Source: an uncultured Myxococcaceae bacterium
GTDB lineage: Bacteria > Myxococcota_A > Polyangia > Polyangiales > Ga0077539
Direction of reading: 5' to 3'
Assembly: GCA_945952225.1 (NCBI GenBank)
Contig: CAMFHP010000039.1
Location: forward strand, 1-62,151
Length of the DNA: 62,151 nt
Below the pieces are notes generated by a model that worked only from the letters and a program-made list of their open reading frames with translations, was not told where the DNA came from and did no database searches. Position numbers and translations under genes: made by a program. This document shows, one piece after another, positions 33,728 to 43,958 of this stretch. Position 1 is the stretch's first letter, and every line of letters begins with the position of its first letter.

Positions 33728-34486
33728 GTGTCGCGCGCGGTGATCGAGGCGCGCGGGCTCTCGGTGCGCGCGGGCGATCGGAGGCTCCTGCACGACGTGA
33801 CGCTCGACGTTCCGCGCGCGGGGGTGATGGCGCTCATGGGCGCGTCGGGGTGTGGCAAGAGCGCGTTCCTCCGCGCGCTCAACCGCATGAACGAGACGCA
33901 GCCGGCGACGGTCACCACGGGCAGCGTGCGCCTCGAAGGCGTGGAGCTCTACGGCCCCGAGGTCGACGTGGCCGCGCTCCGACGCCGCGTGGGCATGGTG
34001 TTCCGCGCGCCGCAGATGCTCCCCGGCACGGTGGCCGACAACGTGGCCTACGGGCTGCGCGTGCGCGGTGTGACCGACGCGCGCGACCTCGATGTGCGGG
34101 TGGAGCGCGCGCTCACGCGAGCCCAGCTCTGGTCCGAGCTGCGCGACCGTCTCGGCGACGACGCGCGCGCGCTCCCCGAAGGGATGCAGCAACGGCTCTG
34201 CGTGGCCCGCGCCCTCGCCCTCGACCCGCAGGTGCTCCTGCTCGACGAGCCCGCGAGCGCGCTCGACCCCGTGGCCACCGCGCGCGTCGAGGAGCTCATC
34301 GCCTCGCTGCGCGGCGAGCTCACGGTGGTGATCGTCACCCACGCCATGCAGCAGGCCGCGCACGTCTCACAGACGACGGCGTTCTTTCATCAGGGCCGCC
34401 TCGTCGAGGTGGGCGACACGCGCGTGCTCTTCACCCGTCCCCGCGAGAAGGCCACGCAGGACTACCTCACCGGACGCTTCGGCTGA
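33728..34486 (+). CDS. pstB: PstB-like phosphate ABC transporter ATPase with atypical motifs
   Basis: The 252-residue ATPase would power phosphate import. PstB-specific sequence is clear at both ends: GASGCGKSAFLRALNRMNE (Walker A) and the tail VTHAMQQAA...DYLTGRFG. Walker B is VLLLDEPASALDP. Two motifs deviate. The ABC signature reads LPEGM instead of LSGGQ, and the Q-loop glutamine is replaced by Arg (VFRAP). GGAGG lies eight bases before the GTG at 33728, so this start is preferred over the upstream TTG at 33641. Because the Q-loop and signature matter for catalysis, transport activity may be altered. PhoU follows after 3 bp, then two permeases. Confidence 0.85.
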   Translation: MSRAVIEARGLSVRAGDRRLLHDVTLDVPRAGVMALMGASGCGKSAFLRALNRMNETQPATVTTGSVRLEGVELYGPEVDVAALRRRVGMVFRAPQMLPGTVADNVAYGLRVRGVTDARDLDVRVERALTRAQLWSELRDRLGDDARALPEGMQQRLCVARALALDPQVLLLDEPASALDPVATARVEELIASLRGELTVVIVTHAMQQAAHVSQTTAFFHQGRLVEVGDTRVLFTRPREKATQDYLTGRFG

Positions 34487-34489
34487 CCC

Positions 34490-35173
34490 ATGCACGACGC
34501 CCACACCAGCCGCGATTTCGACGCCGAGCTGCGCGAGCTCCGCGGCCACCTCCTCGCCATGGGAGCCCGCTGCGAGCGCGCCGTGCACGAGGCCGTCACC
34601 GCCTTCGTGACCCGCGATCCCGCGCTGGCCGACGAGGTCGCGCCCCTCGACGCGCGCATCGACCGCGACGAGGTCGAGATCGACGAGCTCGCCGTGCGCG
34701 TGCTCGCGCTGCGCCATCCCCTCGCCGACGACCTGCGCTTCATCACCACCGCGCTGAAGTTCGTCACCGACCTGGAGCGCATCGGCGACGAGGCGGTGAA
34801 CATCGCCGAGCGCGTCTCCGAGGTGGCGCTCGCGACGGCGCTCCCGCCGCACCCCGAGCTCGACACGATGTGCGAGGTCACGCTCGCCATGCTCCGCGAG
34901 GCCCTCGACGCCTTCGTCGACCGCGACGCCGCGCGCGCCGAGGCCATGCTCGACCGCGACCGCGAGGTCGACGCGCTCTACACCACCCTCCTGCGCCGCG
35001 TGTTCGGGTGGATGCGCGAGCACCCCGAGCAGATTCCCGTGGGCCAGGCCGTGGCCTCGGCGGCGCGCTACCTCGAACGCGTCGGCGACCACGCGACGAA
35101 CCTCGCCGAGCACGTGGTCTTCATGGTGCGCGGAGACGTCGTGCGACACCGCGCGGCCCATCGCGATGGCTGA
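34490..35173 (+). CDS. phoU: phosphate signalling protein PhoU
   Basis: The 227-residue all-helical protein has two PhoU repeats with the metal-binding signatures ERIGDEAVNIAE (first half) and ERVGDHATNLAEH (second half), and RHPLADDLRF before the first. PhoU links Pst transport to PhoR and keeps the regulon off when phosphate is plentiful. It sits 3 bp after pstB and overlaps the next permease gene by 8 bp, so the genes form one transcription unit. Placing phoU before the permease genes differs from the usual pstSCAB-phoU order. Confidence 0.96.
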   Translation: MHDAHTSRDFDAELRELRGHLLAMGARCERAVHEAVTAFVTRDPALADEVAPLDARIDRDEVEIDELAVRVLALRHPLADDLRFITTALKFVTDLERIGDEAVNIAERVSEVALATALPPHPELDTMCEVTLAMLREALDAFVDRDAARAEAMLDRDREVDALYTTLLRRVFGWMREHPEQIPVGQAVASAARYLERVGDHATNLAEHVVFMVRGDVVRHRAAHRDG

Positions 35174-35816
35174 TCCGTCGGCGCTTCTCACGCTGGCCCT
35201 CGGCACGGTGCGCACGACCGCGGGCGCCCTCGCGCTCGGCGGAGTCGCGTCGCTCTGCGCGGCGGTGTGGGTCTCGGAGCTCGCGCCGCCGTGGGTTCCC
35301 GCGCACGCCCGTCGGCTCTTCGAAGGGGCCGCCGCGGTGCCCGCCGTCGTGTGGGGCCACGCGGGCCTCGTGATCGTGTGGCGCACGGGCGCGGGCGATG
35401 GCGGCGCGCCCCTCGTGCTCGCGCTCACCCTCGGCACGATGATCGCCCCGACGGTCACGCTGCTCGCGCTCCAGGCGCTCGCGCGCGTGCCCTCCGATGT
35501 GCGCGAGGCGTCGCTCGCGCTCGGCGCGTCGCGCTGGCAGACGGCCTGGCGTGCGGTGGTTCCGTGGGCGCGTGGAGGGCTCCTCGGCGCGGTGGTGACC
35601 GGCGTGGCGCGCGCGTCGGGGGAGGCCCTCGCGGTGGCCCTCGTGGCGGCGTCGGCGGGCCGCGGCGGATGTCATGCGCCCACCCTCGCGACCTCCCTTC
35701 TCTGTGATGGAGACCTCACCCGCGCCCGGGGACGTACCGCGGCCCTCGCGCTCCTCGCGCTGGCCGGTCTGCTCGCGCTCCTCGCACGACGCCTCGACCG
35801 CGTCGGGGCCCCGTGA
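35166..35816 (+). CDS. PstC-like ABC transporter permease (short)
   Basis: The 216-residue protein has about five hydrophobic segments and an ABC-permease EAA loop, REASLALGASRWQTAWRAVVPWARGG, in the right place for contact with the ATPase. It is shorter than usual PstC (about 300 residues), lacking part of the N-terminal region. Because it lies directly behind pstB and phoU and before another permease, a phosphate-importer subunit is the natural reading. The substrate is by context only. The ATG overlaps phoU by 8 bp. Confidence 0.75.
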   Translation: MADPSALLTLALGTVRTTAGALALGGVASLCAAVWVSELAPPWVPAHARRLFEGAAAVPAVVWGHAGLVIVWRTGAGDGGAPLVLALTLGTMIAPTVTLLALQALARVPSDVREASLALGASRWQTAWRAVVPWARGGLLGAVVTGVARASGEALAVALVAASAGRGGCHAPTLATSLLCDGDLTRARGRTAALALLALAGLLALLARRLDRVGAP

Positions 35817-36583
35817 TGCGCATCCTCGAACACATGGGCACCGCGCTCCTCGCGACCGTCGCGCTCGGACTCGCCGCGACGCTCCTCGCCGCCGTCACGG
35901 GCCTCGTCGTCGCCGCGCCGTGGACGCTCCCCGTCGACGCGCAACGCACCCTCGTCGAGGCGGTCACCGCGACGCTCGTGAGCTCCTTCGGCGCGACGCT
36001 CACGGCCTCGGCGCCGGCCCTCGCGCTTGCGACCTGGCTCGCACGCTCCTCCCCCTCGGGCCGCGTCTCGCGCGCGACGCGCACCGCGCTCGAAGCGATG
36101 CAGGCCATGCCGCCCATCGTGCTCGGCGCGCTCTTCGGTCTATTGCTCGGTGCGCGTCATGGACTCGTCGGCGCGGTCGTCGCGCTCGCCGTCGTGGTCG
36201 TCGCGCCGCTCACGGTGGCGTACGCCGACGCGCTCGCCACGGTGCCCGACGCGCTCCGCGAAGCGTCGCTCGCGCTCGGCGCCACCGAGGTGCAGACGTG
36301 GCGTCGCGTGGTGCTGCCCCGCGCGTGGCGCGCCCTCGCGTCCTCGGCGGTGCGCGCGCTCGGGAGGGCCTCCGCCGCCGCTGCGCCGCTCCTGTGGGTC
36401 ACGTCGTCGAACGTCGCCCGTCACGGCGCCGCGCCCCTCACGGTGGCGCTGTGGCAGGCCGACACCGCCGCGTCGCGCGCGCACGTCGCACCCGGACCCC
36501 ACGCCGCCGCGATGGCCGCGACGCTCGTCGCGATGGCGCTCGCCACGACCTGGCTCGCCGAGCGCCTCGACCGCGCCCGCTGA
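35816..36583 (+). CDS. PstA-like ABC transporter permease
   Basis: The 255-residue protein has about six hydrophobic segments and an EAA loop, REASLALGATEVQTWRRVVLPRA. Its ATG at 35816 shares the last base of the preceding permease stop codon (TGATG); a GTG at 35813 is an alternative start. It is also somewhat shorter than the usual PstA. The two permeases would form the membrane pair of the importer with PstB. No PstS binding protein is encoded in the window. A strong hairpin spans its stop codon. Confidence 0.76.
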   Translation: MRILEHMGTALLATVALGLAATLLAAVTGLVVAAPWTLPVDAQRTLVEAVTATLVSSFGATLTASAPALALATWLARSSPSGRVSRATRTALEAMQAMPPIVLGALFGLLLGARHGLVGAVVALAVVVVAPLTVAYADALATVPDALREASLALGATEVQTWRRVVLPRAWRALASSAVRALGRASAAAAPLLWVTSSNVARHGAAPLTVALWQADTAASRAHVAPGPHAAAMAATLVAMALATTWLAERLDRAR

Positions 36584-36604
36584 ACCGCCATTCAGCAGGG
36601 CGCG
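36572..36604 (+). terminator. strong hairpin over the end of the pst operon
   Basis: A 13-bp stem (CGCGCCCGCTGAA with TTCAGC-A-GGGCGCG) has a single bulged A and a 6-base loop. It covers the stop codon of the last permease. There is no T-run afterwards, so it may act as a transcript end stabiliser or a pause site rather than a classic terminator. Confidence 0.5.
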
Positions 36605-36668
36605 TGCCGTTCGCGCGGCTGCGGCGCACTTGACATCGCTGCCGTCTCGCGTCGAAGTCCGGCGCGAC

Positions 36669-37472
36669 ATGCGCATCTTCGACCGGTTCCCGGCTCGCTA
36701 CATGGCCCCCAACGCGGTGACCTGCCTCGGGCTCGTCATCGGCCTCGGCTCGGCGCACACGTCGCTCACGACGACGACGCGCGAGGGCTACCTGAGCGCC
36801 GCGTGGATGATCCTGTACGCCGTGCTGCTCGACAAACTCGACGGAACCGTCGCGCGCACGCTCAAGGCCAGCAGCGAGTTCGGCGTGCAGCTCGACTCGT
36901 TCAGCGACTTCGTGACCTTCGGCATCGCGCCCGCGGCGCTGCTCACGCACGCGATCCCGTTCCTCGTGCCCGCGTGGGCGACGGGGTCGCGCAACGAGCT
37001 GCTCATGGCCCTCGGCGCGCTCTACGTGCTCGCCGCCGCGCTGCGCCTCGCGAAGTTCAACGTCACCACGGCCACCATCGGTCCGCGCTTCTTTCTCGGT
37101 CTGCCCTCGACGAGCTCGGGCGGCATCATCGCGTCGTGCTTTCTCGCGAAGCATGAGCTCGGCCTGCCCGACACCGTGATCTCGGCCTTCGTGGGCGTGC
37201 TCGCGGTCAACGCCGTGCTGATGATCTCGAACCTCCCGCAGCCGAAGCTCCACCTCTCGAAGAACGCGGCCTTCCGGCTCTTTCAGATCTTCGTGGTGCT
37301 GAGCGTGTATGTGCTCGTGCCGCTGCACCGCTTTCCCACGTACATCGCCGCGAGCGCGGTGATCTACACGGTCATCGGGTTCATCTACGGCCTCACCGCG
37401 GGGCGCGACGTGCTCATGGCCCGCGACGACGAAGAGGACGACGACGCGGGCCACGCGGCCCCTGCGGGTTGA
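36669..37472 (+). CDS. pssA: CDP-alcohol phosphatidyltransferase, probable phosphatidylserine synthase
   Basis: The 267-residue inner-membrane enzyme contains the complete signature of the family, D-G-x2-A-R-x8-G-x3-D-x3-D, within LDGTVARTLKASSEFGVQLD and the following SFSDFVTFG. About seven hydrophobic segments surround it. Length and the position of the motif near the N-terminus fit bacterial PssA, which makes phosphatidylserine from CDP-diacylglycerol and serine. Phosphatidylglycerophosphate or phosphatidylinositol synthase remain possible. The last 20 residues are Asp/Glu-rich. The ATG at 36669 follows the pst operon by 85 bp. Confidence 0.85.
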   Translation: MRIFDRFPARYMAPNAVTCLGLVIGLGSAHTSLTTTTREGYLSAAWMILYAVLLDKLDGTVARTLKASSEFGVQLDSFSDFVTFGIAPAALLTHAIPFLVPAWATGSRNELLMALGALYVLAAALRLAKFNVTTATIGPRFFLGLPSTSSGGIIASCFLAKHELGLPDTVISAFVGVLAVNAVLMISNLPQPKLHLSKNAAFRLFQIFVVLSVYVLVPLHRFPTYIAASAVIYTVIGFIYGLTAGRDVLMARDDEEDDDAGHAAPAG

Positions 37473-37478
37473 TCGCGG

Positions 37479-39825
<2,347 letters not shown>

Positions 39826-39914
39826 GGAGAACGGGCGTATACCGCACTCCGCAGCGCATGGCGCGCGCCGGGGAACGTGGTGTAGAACCGCGGCCGCTCG
39901 AACGCGGGCGACGC

Positions 39915-40601
<687 letters not shown>

Positions 40602-40644
40602 TCGGGAGTGGTTCTCGCGCGAGGCGCTGCGATAGAGTGCGCGC

Positions 40645-42441
40645 GTGATCGCTTCGAACCGCCTTCGTTGGAGCCTTTCGCTCGTCGTCGCGTGCCTCGC
40701 GTCGTGCGCGCCCGAGGCCGAGCCCGTGGCCCCCGCGCCGACGATGCGCCTGCTCGGTGGCGCGCTCCTGAGCGAGCTCGGACCGTTTCACCTGCGGGTG
40801 TTTCCGCGCTCGGCGTCGCTGCGCTGCGATGCGGCGCGGGGCGTGGTGCTCGTCGACGGCGCGCGCAACCTCGGGGCGCTGCCCGGCCGCGCGGTGCAGC
40901 CCGCGGTGCGCTGCGGCGCGGGGTGGTCGTCGGTGCAGGCGATGTTCGGCACCGCCACCCCGGTGGACCAGTGCATCACGAGCGGCGCGCCCATCTCGAC
41001 GAGCGTTCCCGCGGGCGCGTACGTGGTGCTCGTGCACGGCCAGGGGACGTTCCGCACGGCCACGGGCGAGATGCGCTCGGGCATCCGCGGATCGGGTTGC
41101 GCCGAGGTCACGCTCGCCGCGGGCGCCACGAACAGCATCACCGTCGCGATGGTCGAACAGGCCGACGACCAGGCCGTCTGCGGTGACGGAACGCTCGACT
41201 CGAACGAGACCTGCGACCTCGGGCGCGAGATGAACGGCGCCGACGGCAGCGGGTGCTCCGCGCAGTGTCAGACCGTGCCCCGCCTCGCGAGCAACAACCA
41301 GGCGACGAACGCCGCGGGCGACCGCCATCACGCGGCGGTGGCGTGGTCCGAGGGAACGCCGCTCGTGGTGGCCTTCGACGTGAGCTCGCGGAGCTTCACC
41401 GACGTGCGCGCGCGCCTCTGGGACGCCGACGGCGCCACGCCCACCGCCGCGGCCCTCGCCAACGACGTGGCCCTCGACGACGGCGCCGGCGTGCAGCAGT
41501 ACGTCACCGTCGCGCCTGTTGCGTCGCCGTCGGGCTTCGTGGGCGCGTGGGAGTCGGGCAGCAGCGCGACGCGCAACGTGGTGGCCGAAGCCTTCGAGAA
41601 CCGCGCGCCGCCCACCGCCGCCGATCCGCGCTACGTGAGCGTGCCCGTGGCCGCCGCAGGGACCCATCGCGTGCAGCCCTCCATCGCGGTCGCCGGCGCG
41701 CGCGCGCTCGCCGTGTGGCGCGAGGGAACCGACGCCGCAGGGCCCATGCGGGCCGTGACGTATCCTGTCAGTCTTCCGTTGGGCGCGCCGACGGCGGCCG
41801 TGCAGATCGCCGCGACGGGCACGGGAACGCCGCGCGCCGTGGCCCTCCGCGACGGGAGCTTCGCCGTCGTGTGGAGCGCCGCGGGCGACATCTTCGCGCG
41901 CCGCGTGTCGGCGATGGGCGCGCTCTCGGGCGACGCCGTGCAGGTCTCTCCCGTGAGCGCCGCCGTGCAGGATCAGCCCGCGGCCGCTGCGCTCGGAGAC
42001 GGGCTCGTGGTCGCGTGGCACGACGAGGCCCCCGACAGCGACGGCAGCGCGACGGTGCGCTGGGCCACGCTGGGCAGCAACCTCACGCGCATGGGCGACG
42101 CGCGCGTGGCGCCGACCACCGTCGCGGGCGAGCAGCGCAGGCCCACCGTGGCGGTGGGAGCGGGCGATACGCCGACGGTGCTCCTCGCGTGGGAAGACGT
42201 GGCGACGGGGCACATCCGCGGGCGTCTCGCGCGCGCCGACGGCACCGCGGTGTTCTCGCGGGTCAACGCCTCGACCGACGACTTTCAGCTCTCGACGGGC
42301 GACAACGGCGCGATGCGCGCGGAGCCCTCGGCCGCCTCGGGTGGCGTCACGCAACGCCAGTTCGCCATCGCGTGGGAAGACGTCGATCCGACGCCCGGCG
42401 TGTCGCGCCGCGCGGTGATGGTGCGACTCATTCCGCAGTGA
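40645..42441 (+). CDS. lipoprotein with myxobacterial Cys module and repeated beta region
   Basis: The 598-residue protein starts with GTG and has a signal peptide with a lipobox-like LASC. A beta-rich domain of about 150 residues precedes the compact cysteine module CGDGTLDSNETCDLG...CSAQC, a repeat found in myxobacterial surface proteins. The remaining 370 residues have recurring blocks such as AVAWSEGTPLVV, FVGAWES, ALAVWREG, FAVVWSAAG, VVAWHDEA and LLAWEDV at about 45-residue intervals. These look like the blades of a beta-propeller. It is probably anchored and exposed outside the cytoplasm; function is unknown. Confidence 0.82.
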   Translation: MIASNRLRWSLSLVVACLASCAPEAEPVAPAPTMRLLGGALLSELGPFHLRVFPRSASLRCDAARGVVLVDGARNLGALPGRAVQPAVRCGAGWSSVQAMFGTATPVDQCITSGAPISTSVPAGAYVVLVHGQGTFRTATGEMRSGIRGSGCAEVTLAAGATNSITVAMVEQADDQAVCGDGTLDSNETCDLGREMNGADGSGCSAQCQTVPRLASNNQATNAAGDRHHAAVAWSEGTPLVVAFDVSSRSFTDVRARLWDADGATPTAAALANDVALDDGAGVQQYVTVAPVASPSGFVGAWESGSSATRNVVAEAFENRAPPTAADPRYVSVPVAAAGTHRVQPSIAVAGARALAVWREGTDAAGPMRAVTYPVSLPLGAPTAAVQIAATGTGTPRAVALRDGSFAVVWSAAGDIFARRVSAMGALSGDAVQVSPVSAAVQDQPAAAALGDGLVVAWHDEAPDSDGSATVRWATLGSNLTRMGDARVAPTTVAGEQRRPTVAVGAGDTPTVLLAWEDVATGHIRGRLARADGTAVFSRVNASTDDFQLSTGDNGAMRAEPSAASGGVTQRQFAIAWEDVDPTPGVSRRAVMVRLIPQ

Positions 42442-42500
42442 CGGCGACGCCCACGTCGGAAGCTTGACGACCACCGTCGAGATGCGATGCGCTGGCGGCG

Positions 42501-43958
42501 ATGATCCCCGCGCACGACGCCCTCTACGTGGTCTCCGACCTCCACCTCGGTGACGAGCCCGAGCGGTCGATCTTTCAAGACACCGACCGCCTCGCGGCCA
42601 CGATCCGCGCGCTCGCCGCGGTGCGTCCCCACGAGCGCGTGGCCCTCGTGCTCGCGGGCGACGTGGTCGACTTTCTCGCCGAGGCGCCGCAGAAGCGCTT
42701 CGACCCTGAAGGTGCAGCCAAGAAGCTCGACACGATCGCGCGCAACTACGCGCCCGTCTTCGAGGCGCTGCGGGTCTTCACCGCCACGCCACAGCGCACG
42801 CTCGTGGTGTTGAACGGCAACCACGACGTCGAGCTCGCGCTGCCGCCGGTCACGGCGCGACTGCTCGCGCACATCGCGGGTGACGAGGTGGCCTCGCGCG
42901 GACGTGTGCACCTCGCGCTGAACGGCGAGGGCTATCGCGCGAGCGTGGGCGGGCGTTCCGTGGTCGTGGTGCACGGCAACGAGGTCGACGCGTGGAACGT
43001 CATCAACCACGAGGCGGTGCGACGCGCGGGCGCCGCGATGCAACGCGGAACCACCGTGCCGGTGTGGGAGGCCAATCCGGGCAGCGCGCTCGTCGTCGAC
43101 GTGATGAACGACGTGAAGCGGCGCTACCCCTTCGTCGACATGCTCAAGCCCGAGGATCACTCGCTCCTCGCGGTGCTCGTGGCCCTCGACCGCGGAGTGT
43201 TGAAGCGCCTGTCGAAGCTGCCGGACGTGGCGGAGCGCTTTCCGTCGGCGCTGCTTCGACGTTGGGGATGGCTCGACGGCGAGGAACATCCCGAGGGCGA
43301 CGGAGGTCACGCCGCCGTGCCCCTGCGCACGAAGGAGGAGCGTGAGCAGCAGGAGGACGCGCTGCTCCGCGAGGCCCTCGCGCTGACGAAGGCCGACGTG
43401 AAGCCCCACGAGGTGCTCGATACGTCGGGCACGCTGGGCTTCGGATCCACCGTCGCGCACGCGCTCTTCTCGGGCGAGCCCGACGTCGACAAGCTCCGCG
43501 AGGCGATGCGCGACTGGATCCGCGCCACGAGCTCGTCGTTCGACGTCTCGAAGGAAGACGACACGGCCCGCGATTTGGCGAAGGCCGTGGGTGACGTCGA
43601 CGTGCTCATCGCAGGGCACACGCACATCCGCCGTGCGCGCGTGCGCAGCGGCGAGCGCGACGACGCACGCTGGTACTTCAACAGCGGCACGTGGATCACG
43701 CTCTTCACGCTCGTCGACGATCACTTCAAGTCGCGCGAGGCCTTCGAACCCGTGTGGAACGCCCTTCGAAACGGCCAGACGCCGCGCGCGCTCCTCGCCG
43801 CGAAGGCGCCGATCGTGAAGTGCATGGCGACGGTGGTCGGTGTGCTCCGTCAGGGGCCGCAGGTGACAGCCTCGCTCTACGAGCCCGACCCGCAGGGTGC
43901 ACTGAACGCGATCGGGTCGATGGCAACCTTCGCGCTCGGTGAGGGAGGTGCGCGATGA
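42501..43958 (+). CDS. calcineurin-like metallophosphoesterase, paired with CHAT protein
   Basis: The 485-residue protein has all the metal motifs of the superfamily: SDLHLGD (Asp13, His15), GDVVDF, GNHD, VHGNE and AGHTHIRRA. The middle (about residues 200-340) is an extra helical insertion between the metal motifs. There are no signal peptides or membrane helices, so it is likely cytoplasmic. It resembles nucleotide or nucleic-acid phosphodiesterases in motif style, but the substrate cannot be assigned. Its stop codon overlaps the ATG of the CHAT gene (ATGA), and a GGAGG for the second gene lies within its last codons, so the two are translationally coupled. Confidence 0.88.
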   Translation: MIPAHDALYVVSDLHLGDEPERSIFQDTDRLAATIRALAAVRPHERVALVLAGDVVDFLAEAPQKRFDPEGAAKKLDTIARNYAPVFEALRVFTATPQRTLVVLNGNHDVELALPPVTARLLAHIAGDEVASRGRVHLALNGEGYRASVGGRSVVVVHGNEVDAWNVINHEAVRRAGAAMQRGTTVPVWEANPGSALVVDVMNDVKRRYPFVDMLKPEDHSLLAVLVALDRGVLKRLSKLPDVAERFPSALLRRWGWLDGEEHPEGDGGHAAVPLRTKEEREQQEDALLREALALTKADVKPHEVLDTSGTLGFGSTVAHALFSGEPDVDKLREAMRDWIRATSSSFDVSKEDDTARDLAKAVGDVDVLIAGHTHIRRARVRSGERDDARWYFNSGTWITLFTLVDDHFKSREAFEPVWNALRNGQTPRALLAAKAPIVKCMATVVGVLRQGPQVTASLYEPDPQGALNAIGSMATFALGEGGAR

